Shown here piece after piece: positions 6,990 through 15,435 of a stretch of 25,669 nt of DNA. The stretch comes from Pseudaquidulcibacter sp964443435 (GTDB lineage Bacteria; Pseudomonadota; Alphaproteobacteria; Caulobacterales; Aquidulcibacteraceae), in assembly GCA_964443435.1 (NCBI GenBank), contig CAYUCW010000033.1:1-25669 (forward strand), read 5' to 3'. Both the position numbers and the translations under genes were made by a program. How positions within the stretch are numbered: the stretch's first letter is position 1; each line of letters opens with the position of its first letter. The notes beneath the pieces were generated by a model that was not told where the DNA came from, did no database searches, and was given only the letters and a program-made list of their open reading frames with translations.

Positions 6990-8693
6990 CTATATTAATT
7001 TCATTTCTTTCATTTGATGAACCGCCGCATTATAACCAGCTTCAATGGCTTCATCAAAAGATTGCCATTGCCTAATTTTAATGCCGCTTACATTTGGAAT
7101 AATAACATAGTCACATTTCTGACGTCTTAATTGTGGGTTAAGTGAGATTGTTCCAGCCCGCATTAATAATTCCGCAATTGGTGGTGGGTTTTTGAAGCCA
7201 TTTTTTAAAACCCAACCAAAGAAATTTGGCGGATTTACGAATTCTTCGGCATCAATACCACTATCTTGTGAAACATCAACCCCGTAATTTATACCCGTAT
7301 GAGTTTCTTTTAGTATTTCAATAGGGAAATTATTAAGAACCGCACCATCAACTAAAATATCATCGCCATTTATTACTGGTGGTAATATTCCAGGTATAGA
7401 AATAGACGCTCTTAGCGCATAGTGAAGAATGCCTTGGCGGTGGATTTTAAGGTTTCCAGTTGTAAGATTGCTCGATACTGCAAAAAAATTACGTTTTAAA
7501 TCTTCAATTTTAATATCGCCAAAATGGTATTTAAGTCGCTCATTCACTCTTTTGCCAGATACAAAAGAAACAACTGGCAATATATAATCATTAAGTGGGT
7601 TGGTTTTAACAAAAGCATCAAAAATTCTTTGCTCTATTTCAAGATCACTCCAACCCATGGCAACGCAAGCGGCAATAACGGAGCCAAGTGAAGATCCGCC
7701 AAGAAAATCGAATTCAATACTACATTCTCTTAGCGCTCTTATTGCGCCTATGTGCGATAAAGCACGTGCGCCGCCGCCACTTAATACAAGGCCAATTGAT
7801 TTATTGCATAATATACGAGCGAGGCTTTTAGTGTCATTTAAATTGCCTTCACGCCAGTTTAAAACTCGTTTTGCACCAGAGGCCTGAAGCCAATGACTGG
7901 CTTCGCTTACTGGCTCTCTACCTATATCTTTAATTAAAACAACATCAATAAGTTTAAAATCACGTGTTAGCACGTCTTCTTCTGGCAAAAGCGGGCTTGA
8001 CGGCATAGCATCGCGACGTCCAAAAAACCAAGTCCTATCCGATTGGCGCGTACAGGTTTGGGTCCAAGACATATTTTTAAGGCTTGAGGCAAGTATAATT
8101 ACGTCAAATGAAGATTCAATTTCATCAAACCAAGAGCTAGGTTTTGATTCATTTTCTTCCCCAATAATAATGCATGTTTTTCCAATGCGCATAACTTCTG
8201 TTTTAAGGATATTGGCATAATATATTATGTCGATTGATGAAGTTGCGGCAATAAAAGCAAATACTTTGGGATTAGCTTCGTATCTTGATATTCCGCGCGT
8301 GCGTTTTAAAATTGTCTTTGTTAAGTTTTGTAAAAAGTCAGGACTTGAATTAATAATATCTACATAGGCAGATCTATTAAATCCAATCAGCTCAGTATTT
8401 CTTAAGGCGTAAACGGATGCCGAATGAACCCCACCTGAAATAAGTGACATTTCACCTACGGGCTCACCATTTCTAATATGGCCAATTATTTCAAGATTAT
8501 TACTTACGCCTTTGCGAAATGCGCCAAGGCAACCAGTAGCGACAAACCACATACTCTCCGAAGCTTCACCTTCAAGGAATAATGGGCTGCCGCTTGGTAA
8601 TGATATATAATTAGCTAATTTTGAAATTTTTTCTTTTGCGTGATCCGGTAAATCCCGCAAAAAAGGTATATATTCAAATAGCTCATATAGCAT
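6990..8693 (-). CDS. Patatin-like phospholipase with N-terminal cyclic-nucleotide-binding domain (NTE type)
   Basis: A 567-residue protein of the bacterial neuropathy-target-esterase type. Residues about 10-135 form a cNMP-binding (Crp-like) domain, with GEPVGEMSLISGGVHSASV equivalent to the phosphate-binding cassette. The middle (about 140-295) is a less conserved linker domain. The patatin domain starts near 300 with the oxyanion loop GGGARALSHIG (306-316), the nucleophile Ser335 in GGSSLGS, and the catalytic Asp449 in VDGAVLNNFP. Both catalytic residues are present, so lipolytic activity on phospholipids or lysophospholipids is expected, acting from the cytoplasmic side. The usual Arg of the cNMP cassette is not obvious (HSAS in its place), so nucleotide binding may be lost. 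It follows the outer-membrane protein gene by 14 bases, with AGGCAAA as ribosome binding site. Confidence 0.9.
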   Translation of the reverse strand: MLYELFEYIPFLRDLPDHAKEKISKLANYISLPSGSPLFLEGEASESMWFVATGCLGAFRKGVSNNLEIIGHIRNGEPVGEMSLISGGVHSASVYALRNTELIGFNRSAYVDIINSSPDFLQNLTKTILKRTRGISRYEANPKVFAFIAATSSIDIIYYANILKTEVMRIGKTCIIIGEENESKPSSWFDEIESSFDVIILASSLKNMSWTQTCTRQSDRTWFFGRRDAMPSSPLLPEEDVLTRDFKLIDVVLIKDIGREPVSEASHWLQASGAKRVLNWREGNLNDTKSLARILCNKSIGLVLSGGGARALSHIGAIRALRECSIEFDFLGGSSLGSVIAACVAMGWSDLEIEQRIFDAFVKTNPLNDYILPVVSFVSGKRVNERLKYHFGDIKIEDLKRNFFAVSSNLTTGNLKIHRQGILHYALRASISIPGILPPVINGDDILVDGAVLNNFPIEILKETHTGINYGVDVSQDSGIDAEEFVNPPNFFGWVLKNGFKNPPPIAELLMRAGTISLNPQLRRQKCDYVIIPNVSGIKIRQWQSFDEAIEAGYNAAVHQMKEMKLI

Positions 8694-8707
8694 TTATATT
8701 TGCCTAA

Positions 8708-9373
8708 TTAAAACTTATAACGTGCCATTAAAGTTAAAGCAGGATAATATTTAGCTTTATCAAATTTATTTACAAGGTCGGCGGTTTCTCTATTTAAGTC
8801 TGAAACAAATGCAGGATTCGTTGCGATTGGACCGCTTGCAGTCATGCTTACTTTTGGTTCACCTTGGTAATAAACACCGCCTTCTAGTGCTACTGCAAAT
8901 TTCACAATTGTGAATTCCGCACCAAGACCGCCATAATATGCGGTTTCAGCAAATTTAGCGTTAGAAACCAACGTTCCAACTTGTGCACCTGTATAAGTAT
9001 TATTACCAATACTATAAGTTCCTGATGGAACCGCGGTTATATTGAAATTATTCTTATTATTAAAAACGCCTGCTGTTGCGTAAAATGGAATTAAAGGCGG
9101 GTGGAAATCCGCTTGTAGTCCATAAGATTCAAGGTTTAAATTGCCACTATAATCAATGCTACTTTCACTTAAATCATAATTATATTTATATTTATTGGCG
9201 ACGGCACGTACAACAATAGTTGGAACAATTCTTACACCTGCTTCTACACCAAGCCCTAAAGTCCCAGCGCGTGCACTAACATGGGCGGCTTCGAAAGCTT
9301 GGCTTGTTCCAAAGCCAATTATACCGCTTGAAATGACTAATGTAATTGCGAAAACTTTATTGGTTAGTCTCAT
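8708..9373 (-). CDS. Outer-membrane beta-barrel protein
   Basis: A 221-residue protein with a clear Sec signal peptide (hydrophobic core ITLVISSGIIGFG, cleavage likely after SQA at residue 26). The mature part alternates polar and hydrophobic residues, with many Gly, Tyr and Asn, and it ends in MARYKF. A terminal Phe after alternating aromatic residues is the classical outer-membrane assembly signal. The size suits a barrel of roughly eight strands. The subfamily cannot be named from reading alone; OmpW-like or generic porin-like barrels are possible. The start ATG at 9373 follows AGGGG at ideal distance. It heads the minus-strand group with the patatin phospholipase and is divergent from the exported unknown protein gene. 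Confidence 0.8.
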   Translation of the reverse strand: MRLTNKVFAITLVISSGIIGFGTSQAFEAAHVSARAGTLGLGVEAGVRIVPTIVVRAVANKYKYNYDLSESSIDYSGNLNLESYGLQADFHPPLIPFYATAGVFNNKNNFNITAVPSGTYSIGNNTYTGAQVGTLVSNAKFAETAYYGGLGAEFTIVKFAVALEGGVYYQGEPKVSMTASGPIATNPAFVSDLNRETADLVNKFDKAKYYPALTLMARYKF

Positions 9374-9507
9374 TTTTAACCCCTGTTTTAAAAAATATAC
9401 TAAGAATTTAACCTAATATACTTAAAAATGATTAATGATATTGGTATAAACTTTAAAAACAATTTTACCTTTTGGATATAAAGTCCAAAAAAACAGGTAA
9501 AAGCTTC

Positions 9508-10536
9508 ATGAAAAAATTTCTTAGAAATAATAATTTAAAACTAGTTTTGGGCATAATTTTATTAAATCCCATTTGTGCATATGCGCAATCATTGGATAGT
9601 TTTTCCGCTAAGCCTATTTTAAATGAAGCAAAGCCATTTGATACTATGATAAAAGTAATTGATGCTAAAGTTAATGCGATTAATTCAAGTGTTGCTAATC
9701 CTGTAGTATCTAATACTATTGAAACTAATTCTGGCCAAAGCTTGATTGAAAAAAAGCAATCTAATGGAACTAAACTTGGTCAAATGCCTGTCATTATGTT
9801 TTGTGCAAAGCCGCAAGATGCAAGTGTAAAAACTGAAATAAAACAAGCTGCTATGATTGCTAATTCAGATCATTTATTATTAGATGCCAAAGATTCTGGC
9901 GCAAATAATCTGGATAAAAATCTGCCTAGTAACATGGTAACACAGGCGTTAAATCCCAATCCTAATTATAATAATTCTAGTTATGGCAATAATCCTGCAT
10001 ATTCTAAAAATATAGAGCGCCCAAATCAAAGAGGACCATTTAAAGCAATTTATGAAGACACAAAAACCGCTATTAAGCGTGATGTCCCTCAGGCACTTGC
10101 GGATTCTTTGCCTTGGGTTGATGCAAATCGTAAGCAAGAACCTTTTGAAAATGTGCTTGAAAGGGTATCTGATAATTTAGCGCGTGCAAATGTTACAGAT
10201 CCTGAATGGGCATTGCCTGCACAAAGTGAAATCAGAGAATTAGCAGTTAAACTTGATAGACTTTCAAATCCGCCGCAAATTGCTTCGGATTTTAATTATG
10301 CAGCACCAAATTCTATTCCTAATAATACTCGCGCATTTCGTCCAAGACCAGTTTGGCCAGGGGCACAGGCTTCTTTAAATGAAACACAGATTAGACCTGC
10401 TACTCTAACAACTAGTGGCGTAGATGAGTTTGGCGGACGTGCTTTAATAAGTCATGCCGAAAACACAATTGTTTCAGAAGAGGTAGCTGAAACTATGACC
10501 ACTCCGGCAAAACCAAAAAAGGCCAAGCGAAAATAA
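9508..10536 (+). CDS. Exported protein of unknown function, upstream of mipZ
   Basis: A 342-residue protein starting at ATG 9508 (an in-frame TTG at 9472 is less likely; AGGT precedes the ATG). A basic N-terminus MKKFLRNNN and a hydrophobic core lead to CAYAQS, a strong signal peptidase I site after residue 26. The mature protein is polar and low in aromatics, with Asn-rich stretches (NPNPNYNNSSYGNNPAYS), a helical central part with Pro and Trp (RDVPQALADSLPWVD) and a very basic tail (KPKKAKRK). No known domain was recognised. It is probably periplasmic or surface exposed, perhaps disordered in part. mipZ lies 88 bases downstream on the same strand, but a functional link is not shown. Confidence 0.72.
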   Translation: MKKFLRNNNLKLVLGIILLNPICAYAQSLDSFSAKPILNEAKPFDTMIKVIDAKVNAINSSVANPVVSNTIETNSGQSLIEKKQSNGTKLGQMPVIMFCAKPQDASVKTEIKQAAMIANSDHLLLDAKDSGANNLDKNLPSNMVTQALNPNPNYNNSSYGNNPAYSKNIERPNQRGPFKAIYEDTKTAIKRDVPQALADSLPWVDANRKQEPFENVLERVSDNLARANVTDPEWALPAQSEIRELAVKLDRLSNPPQIASDFNYAAPNSIPNNTRAFRPRPVWPGAQASLNETQIRPATLTTSGVDEFGGRALISHAENTIVSEEVAETMTTPAKPKKAKRK

Positions 10537-10624
10537 TAATGTAGTAAACGCTTGAAAGTCAAAACGATAGTCGCCAAATTTGAAACCGATTCTATACAAA
10601 TATTGTTAGAGCTGGGGGTTATTT

Positions 10625-11413
10625 TTGTCGCGTTTAGTTGTAATTGGAAATGAAAAAGGTGGAGCTGGTAAATCTACTATTGCGGTTCATACGGCGGTGT
10701 CCTTATTATATCAAGGCGTACGCTTAGCAATTATAGATCTTGATATAAGACAAAGAACTTTTGAGCGTTTTTTTGAAAATAGAAAAGCTTGGGCAAGTGC
10801 TAATTTTGAAGCGCTATTAATGCCAGAAGTCTTAAATATAAGTGATTATGTCGGCCCTAATGGAGAATGCGATAATGAAGAGGACTTGGTTAATTATATA
10901 AGAGAGCAGCTTAGCCAATATGAAATGATTATTATAGATACTCCTGGGTCTGCAACTAAATCATCGCAGATAATTCATGGCTTAGCCGATACAATTATAA
11001 CGCCTATGAATGATAGTTTTGTCGATTTTGATTTATTGGCAAAACTTGATCCCAATACTGGTGAAATTATTTCCCCAAATTATTATGCGCAATTAATTTG
11101 GGATTCACGAAAGCTTAAAGCAAAAAATGAAAGAAAAAATCTTGAATGGTTTATTCTAAGAAATAGACTTTCAAATCTTGATGCCAAAAATAAGAGAAGA
11201 GTAGGGGATGCAATCCAAAAACTTGCCACCCGAATTGGGTTTCAATATATACCTGCATTAAGTGAGCGCGTTATTTATAGAGAATTATTTTTACACGGTT
11301 TAACTATTGTCGATATGGAGCTTCCTGAAATTGGTATGCCAATGACAATGGGTCATGTCGCGGCACGACAAGAATTAAGAGAGCTAGTTAAATCATTCAA
11401 TTTTATAGTTTAA
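10625..11413 (+). CDS. mipZ: Division-site positioning ATPase MipZ
   Basis: MipZ is a ParA/MinD-superfamily ATPase that binds polar ParB, forms a gradient with its minimum at midcell, and inhibits FtsZ so that division occurs in the middle. The 262-residue protein matches the family throughout: the deviant Walker A NEKGGAGKSTIAVH with the signature Lys at 11 and P-loop Lys at 16, IIDLDIRQRTFERFFENR (Asp 38 and 40), DTPG at 105-108, TPMNDSFVDFD at 127-137, then LRNRLS and RVIYRELFLHGLT near the C-terminus, which separate MipZ from ParA and MinD. The start is TTG 10625, with GGGGG as ribosome binding site. No ParA or ParB gene adjoins it, as is usual for mipZ. It supports a non-Rickettsiales alphaproteobacterial origin. 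Confidence 0.96.
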   Translation: MSRLVVIGNEKGGAGKSTIAVHTAVSLLYQGVRLAIIDLDIRQRTFERFFENRKAWASANFEALLMPEVLNISDYVGPNGECDNEEDLVNYIREQLSQYEMIIIDTPGSATKSSQIIHGLADTIITPMNDSFVDFDLLAKLDPNTGEIISPNYYAQLIWDSRKLKAKNERKNLEWFILRNRLSNLDAKNKRRVGDAIQKLATRIGFQYIPALSERVIYRELFLHGLTIVDMELPEIGMPMTMGHVAARQELRELVKSFNFIV

Positions 11414-11529
11414 CAATCTTAAGATTCATTATTTGCATTAAATAATTAAATAAAGACTATTTAATTAATATATATTTAGGATTCCTATGATACCGATGTC
11501 ATAACGTTTTGGTGTTAGGGGCTTAAAAC

Positions 11530-13341
11530 ATGTATAGAAGAGCATGCGGTGAGTTAAGAGAAAGTATAAATGGCAATACAGCACTTGTATTTGCAATAAG
11601 TGCGGCTTCATTAGCTATGGCGGTCGGAGCAGGCATTGAACTTTCTAGGATTTCTCAAGTTAAGGAGAAAGTTCAAGGTGCACTTGATGCTTCTGCTTTA
11701 ACCGCTGCAAAGCTTGGTCAAACAGCGTCTGAGCAAGATAAGAAAAATGCTGCAAAATCTTCATTTAACTTAAATATTGCAACTATTCAGGGGGTTGTTG
11801 CAAACTCTCAAGTCTTAACGCAAGACTATACTGAGGCAGGCAAAGTAAAATTATATGCAAGCATTAATGTAGATACTATTCTTCCGGTTGGAATTTTCGG
11901 TGCGTTCACAAAAGTAAATGTTGCTTCAGAGGCTATTGAAGCAACCACAACTTCGCAAAATAATAATTGTGAACAACCGACATCTACAATTGTTTCAATT
12001 CCCTCTAGTTCTGTGTTTAAAAATGGTGATGCTTGTTTAATTTCAACTGATACAACGCAAAGCACAGGAATGTTGTTTAACTCGGGTGTTAATATTAACG
12101 CGCCAACTTGTAATTTTCATGATCATTCAACTGGAACAACTGCTTCAATTTGGAATCGGGGTTCGGTTGTAAGTCTTGCAAATCTATTTGTAAAAGGCGG
12201 CATTTTAAATAATGCGACAGCAAATCCTAATTTTAGACCTTATACTGCGGATTCAAATATGGTTAGTGATCCTTATACAACAGGATTGCCGCAACCGACA
12301 GGAACAAGCTGCACTCATAATAATTTGAATTTTAATGGCGATGCACAATTAACCCCAGGTACATATTGTGGTTGGATTAATTTTAATAAAGCCAATGCAA
12401 TTGTGTCTATGGCGCCCGGTCTTTATATTATTCGTGGCGGCGGTTGGAATTTAAACTCGTCGCAAGTAACTGCGAATGGAGTCACTATATTTTTTGAAGA
12501 TAATTCAGGTTTTGCGCTTAATTCATCGGCTTCACTAAATATTACAGCGCCAAATTCTGGTGCTTATTCTGGAATTGCAATGTATGAAAAATATGGTCTT
12601 TCTTATTCACAAAGACCTTTTGATGCTTCTAGAGGTATTAAACTAAATGGATTAGTATATTTTCCAACTAAAGAATTAGTTTTTAATTCAGGAAATGGTC
12701 TTCAGTCTGTAAATACACAGATTGTAGGTAAAAGATTTATTTTTAATAATATAAATTGGTCACTATCTGCTTATAAAGCGCCACCTGCTGCCGCTGCTAA
12801 TCTTGGTGGCATATTGACTAATGGCTCTGCAGAACTTGCGGCTATATCTACTGGAACTATTGCTACGCCAACAAGTGTTTCAGGTTGGAGTACAACTGGC
12901 GGCTTTATTATCCATAATTCAAAAACTGAAACTGGATTTGGCGATTATGGCACTGATGGCAATCAGTATTTTAAACTTAATAAAGATTTATCGCAGACTG
13001 CTACGACAATAAAAGATAAAACCTATGAATTTAGTTTTGACTATAAATATGGCGAAAATGGAAATGCTGTAGATAATAAATTTGAAGTTTTATTAAATGG
13101 GAATTTACTTGCAACAATTGCTCCAGTGTCTAATGAACCATGGAAACGCACCACATTAACATTTAAAGCTCAAAATTCGTCTTCTGTGATAAGCTTTAGA
13201 CAAGTAAGCGGTGCAACTACTTCAAATGGCGCATTTATTGATAGAGTTGTGGTAAGCCAAAATGATTCTGCAATTGCACCAGCTGATGGTTGCCCAGGTG
13301 GAAAACCTGTAATTGCACAACAAATAAGACTTGCTAAATAA
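11530..13341 (+). CDS. TadG-like pilus-assembly protein with C-terminal jelly-roll-like domain
   Basis: A 603-residue protein. The N-terminus (GNTALVFAISAASLAMAVGAGIELSR, with the membrane segment about residues 16-37, then QVKEKVQGALDASALTAAK) is the typical TadG/TadE-type (Flp pilus) helix and dimer region. The middle (about 140-425) contains repeated short strands and motifs such as LTPGTYCGWINF and MAPGLYIIRGGGW, as seen in many TadG-related proteins, and looks like a beta-helix or beta-sandwich region. From about residue 426 to 585 a separate domain opens with GGILTNGSAE and continues through SGWSTTGGF, YEFSFDYKYG and GAFIDRVVVS, the pattern of galactose-binding-like jelly rolls. No von Willebrand factor A domain is visible, and other tad genes are absent from the window. 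It follows mipZ by 116 bases. Confidence 0.75.
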   Translation: MYRRACGELRESINGNTALVFAISAASLAMAVGAGIELSRISQVKEKVQGALDASALTAAKLGQTASEQDKKNAAKSSFNLNIATIQGVVANSQVLTQDYTEAGKVKLYASINVDTILPVGIFGAFTKVNVASEAIEATTTSQNNNCEQPTSTIVSIPSSSVFKNGDACLISTDTTQSTGMLFNSGVNINAPTCNFHDHSTGTTASIWNRGSVVSLANLFVKGGILNNATANPNFRPYTADSNMVSDPYTTGLPQPTGTSCTHNNLNFNGDAQLTPGTYCGWINFNKANAIVSMAPGLYIIRGGGWNLNSSQVTANGVTIFFEDNSGFALNSSASLNITAPNSGAYSGIAMYEKYGLSYSQRPFDASRGIKLNGLVYFPTKELVFNSGNGLQSVNTQIVGKRFIFNNINWSLSAYKAPPAAAANLGGILTNGSAELAAISTGTIATPTSVSGWSTTGGFIIHNSKTETGFGDYGTDGNQYFKLNKDLSQTATTIKDKTYEFSFDYKYGENGNAVDNKFEVLLNGNLLATIAPVSNEPWKRTTLTFKAQNSSSVISFRQVSGATTSNGAFIDRVVVSQNDSAIAPADGCPGGKPVIAQQIRLAK

Positions 13342-13347
13342 TTTAAT

Positions 13348-13376
13348 CTTCTATGTTTAAAAATTAAACATAGAAG
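13348..13376. terminator. Strong hairpin after the TadG-like gene
   Basis: A perfect 13-base stem, CTTCTATGTTTAA pairing with TTAAACATAGAAG around loop AAA, starts 6 bases after the TadG-like stop codon. Position and strength fit a transcription end or an mRNA-stabilising hairpin. The expected U tract is missing (GAATTTAA follows), so intrinsic termination is uncertain. Confidence 0.5.
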
Positions 13377-13464
13377 GAATTTAACTTGTAACTTAATTGT
13401 TTTATAGCTATCAAATTAACGACTTGAATATTTGTAATATTAAGTTCATAAATTATGGGCATAT

Positions 13465-13480
13465 TAATCTATATAGATTA
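13465..13480. promoter_or_regulatory. Perfect 16-base palindrome upstream of the histidine phosphatase gene
   Basis: TAATCTATATAGATTA is an exact palindrome 16 bases before the ATG at 13497. A position next to a start codon and complete dyad symmetry suit an operator for a dimeric repressor, or it may include a -10-like TATA element. The cognate regulator is unknown. Confidence 0.4.
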
Positions 13481-13496
13481 GAGGCATGTTAGGTTT

Positions 13497-14192
13497 ATGG
13501 ATAGCTTGGTACTGGAAAGACAGTTGTCAGATATAAAATTATCGTCAAAACAAAATGACAATTCAATAAATAAATTTGAAACTATTGTCGCAGAAGGTAA
13601 TAATTCTATTAAAGAATTGACAATTATAATTGGTCGTCATGGTCGTCCTAATATTAATAGAAAAATTAATATTAATGCTAAAGAATATATTGATTTCTGG
13701 GCTAATTATGATCTTGCAGGTTTAGCGCCAAATCAAAATGTACCGCGCAAACTATTAAATATAAGCTCTAAAGCAAAATATATTATATCGTCCACTTTGC
13801 CTCGTGCTATTGAAACTGCACGTGCTGTAGTTGGATCTAATGATATTGAAATGAATAAATTATTCATAGAAGCACCGCTTCCGCCACCTTTATTTCCCGA
13901 TTTTATAAAATTTAGCCCAAAAATTTGGGGCTTTTTCGCCAGATGCTCTTGGTTTATTGGTTTTCATCGTCATGAAGAAAGCCGAAAAGAAGCCGAAGCA
14001 CGTGCTATTTTGGCTGCTAAAGAGCTTAATACTAAAGCTGAGATTTATGGTGATGTTGCATTATTTGCGCATGGTTGGTTTAATCGCATGATACGTCCAA
14101 ACCTTAAGGCTTTAGGCTATAAATGTATTTATGACGGCGGCGATGTTCATTGGTCGTACAGAGTTTATAAAAAGCATATACAAGCTAAATAA
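13497..14192 (+). CDS. Histidine phosphatase family protein
   Basis: A 231-residue protein of the phosphoglycerate-mutase-like histidine phosphatase superfamily. After a 40-residue polar N-terminal extension come the nucleophile motif IIIGRHGR (Arg47, His48), the second-phosphate Arg in ISSTLPRAIETA (Arg103), and the second catalytic His192 in VALFAHGWFNRMI. All core catalytic residues are therefore present and a phosphatase function is expected; the substrate cannot be told. An insertion with Pro and aromatic residues (PLPPPLFPDFIKFSPKIWGF) lies between them and could cap the active site. No signal peptide, so cytoplasmic. The ATG at 13497 follows TTAGG. It precedes xseB on the same strand by 59 bases, with a weak hairpin and T run between, so it is probably a separate transcript. 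Confidence 0.85.
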   Translation: MDSLVLERQLSDIKLSSKQNDNSINKFETIVAEGNNSIKELTIIIGRHGRPNINRKININAKEYIDFWANYDLAGLAPNQNVPRKLLNISSKAKYIISSTLPRAIETARAVVGSNDIEMNKLFIEAPLPPPLFPDFIKFSPKIWGFFARCSWFIGFHRHEESRKEAEARAILAAKELNTKAEIYGDVALFAHGWFNRMIRPNLKALGYKCIYDGGDVHWSYRVYKKHIQAK

Positions 14193-14205
14193 GCTTCGTT
14201 TTTTT
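14182..14205 (+). terminator. Weak hairpin with T7 after the phosphatase gene
   Basis: AAGCT and AGCTT pair over 5 bases around AAATA at the phosphatase stop codon, followed two bases later by seven T. The T run is good but the stem is weak and overlaps the last codons, so termination would be partial at best. Confidence 0.3.
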
Positions 14206-14251
14206 ATTGCCATATTAATTATCATGTTTATTAAGGTCATAGAGTTTTTTT

Positions 14252-14524
14252 ATGACTGGCACAAAAATGGCTGATACAAATATTGATAAAATTAAAGATG
14301 AATTCAAGCAATTAAGTTTCGAAGACGCACTTAAAAATCTTGAAACTCTAATCCGTCAGCTTGAATCTGGCGAAGTATCATTAGAAGAATCTATAAGCTT
14401 ATATGAGCGGGGCTCAATTCTTAAATCTTTATGTGAAGAAAAGCTAAAACAGGCACAAATGAGGGTTGAACAAATCATTGAAACTCAATCAGGTGTTAAA
14501 ACTGAAGCTTTTAGTAATAGTTAG
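14252..14524 (+). CDS. xseB: Exodeoxyribonuclease VII small subunit XseB
   Basis: The small, non-catalytic subunit of exonuclease VII; several copies coat the coiled coil of each XseA large subunit and tune degradation of single-stranded DNA. The 90-residue product has the family core LSFEDALKNLETLIRQLESG followed by EVSLEESISLYERG and a helical tail KLKQAQMRVEQI. An ATG at codon 6 (14267) is an alternative start. It lies 8 bases upstream of ispA, the order xseB-ispA-dxs being widely conserved in proteobacteria. The large subunit gene xseA is not in the window. Confidence 0.95.
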   Translation: MTGTKMADTNIDKIKDEFKQLSFEDALKNLETLIRQLESGEVSLEESISLYERGSILKSLCEEKLKQAQMRVEQIIETQSGVKTEAFSNS

Positions 14525-14532
14525 GATAAGTT

Positions 14533-15426
14533 TTGCCTTCGATTAATCTTAAACAGCGATTATTAGAAACAGGCGAAAGCGTAACTATTGCGCTTGATGC
14601 ATTACTTCCCACGGTTCAAGGGCCAGAAAAGCAATTATTTAGCGCAATGCGTTATTCTGCGCTTGGTGCGGGTAAAATGCTTCGCCCATTTATGGTTATA
14701 GAAGCTGGCAGGCTTTTTGATGTTGATGAAAGATGCCTTTTAAGAGTTGCTGCTGCGCTTGAATGTGTACATTGCTATTCACTTGTTCATGATGATTTGC
14801 CTTGCATGGATGATGATGATTTAAGGCGCGGTATTCCTACTGTTCATATTGCTTATGATGAAGCAACCGCAGTTTTAGCAGGCGATGCATTATTAACCCT
14901 AGCGTTTGAAATTTTATCAGATGAGCAAACGCATCATGATGCAAATATTCGAATAAGACTTGTGAATGCTTTGGCACAAGCATCTGGCGCTAAGGGTATG
15001 GTAGGCGGGCAAATGATGGATATGGCCGCCGAAGAATTAGGCGATGATATTGCAGCCGTAACCCGTATGCAGCGGTTAAAAACAGGATTACTTTTCCAAT
15101 TTGCCATGGAAGCTGGCGGAATCTTAGGCCGCGCTAGCAATGAAGCTATTCATGCTTTAGTTGCTTTTGCACATGATTTTGGTTTAGCGTTCCAAATCAC
15201 AGATGATATTCTTGATGTAGTGGGCACAAGAGAAATTATTGGAAAAGCTGTAAATAAAGATAAAAGTCACGGAAAAGCCACTTTTGTGAGTATTTTGGGA
15301 CTTGAAAACGCACAAGAGAGAGCAAAATTTTTATGTAATCAAGCCAAAGAGCATTTAAAAATGTTTGGTTCACGCGCCGAATGCTTAAATGATTTAGTTG
15401 ATTATATAATTACTAGAAAATCATGA
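14533..15426 (+). CDS. ispA: Farnesyl (or geranylgeranyl) diphosphate synthase IspA
   Basis: A trans-isoprenyl diphosphate synthase that condenses isopentenyl diphosphate with allylic diphosphates to make C15 (possibly C20) precursors of quinones, undecaprenyl phosphate and other isoprenoids. The 297-residue protein has the first Asp-rich motif DDLPCMDDDDLRRG (residues 87-100) and the second, FQITDDILDVVG (from 220), both complete. GKMLRPFM near 47-54 provides the Lys/Arg for isopentenyl diphosphate binding. The residues before the first motif (HCYSLVHDD) resemble IspA rather than longer-chain enzymes, and the two-residue insertion CM inside the motif is typical of bacterial FPP synthases. 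Start TTG at 14533, after AGGATAAG. dxs follows by 9 bases, so the precursor supply and first elongation steps are cotranscribed. Confidence 0.94.
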   Translation: MPSINLKQRLLETGESVTIALDALLPTVQGPEKQLFSAMRYSALGAGKMLRPFMVIEAGRLFDVDERCLLRVAAALECVHCYSLVHDDLPCMDDDDLRRGIPTVHIAYDEATAVLAGDALLTLAFEILSDEQTHHDANIRIRLVNALAQASGAKGMVGGQMMDMAAEELGDDIAAVTRMQRLKTGLLFQFAMEAGGILGRASNEAIHALVAFAHDFGLAFQITDDILDVVGTREIIGKAVNKDKSHGKATFVSILGLENAQERAKFLCNQAKEHLKMFGSRAECLNDLVDYIITRKS

Positions 15427-15435
15427 TGAATTAAT

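Noticed and set aside
11415..11426. AATCTTAAGATT palindrome right after mipZ
   Set aside because: Too short and AT-rich to separate from chance, and no T run or operator context is visible.
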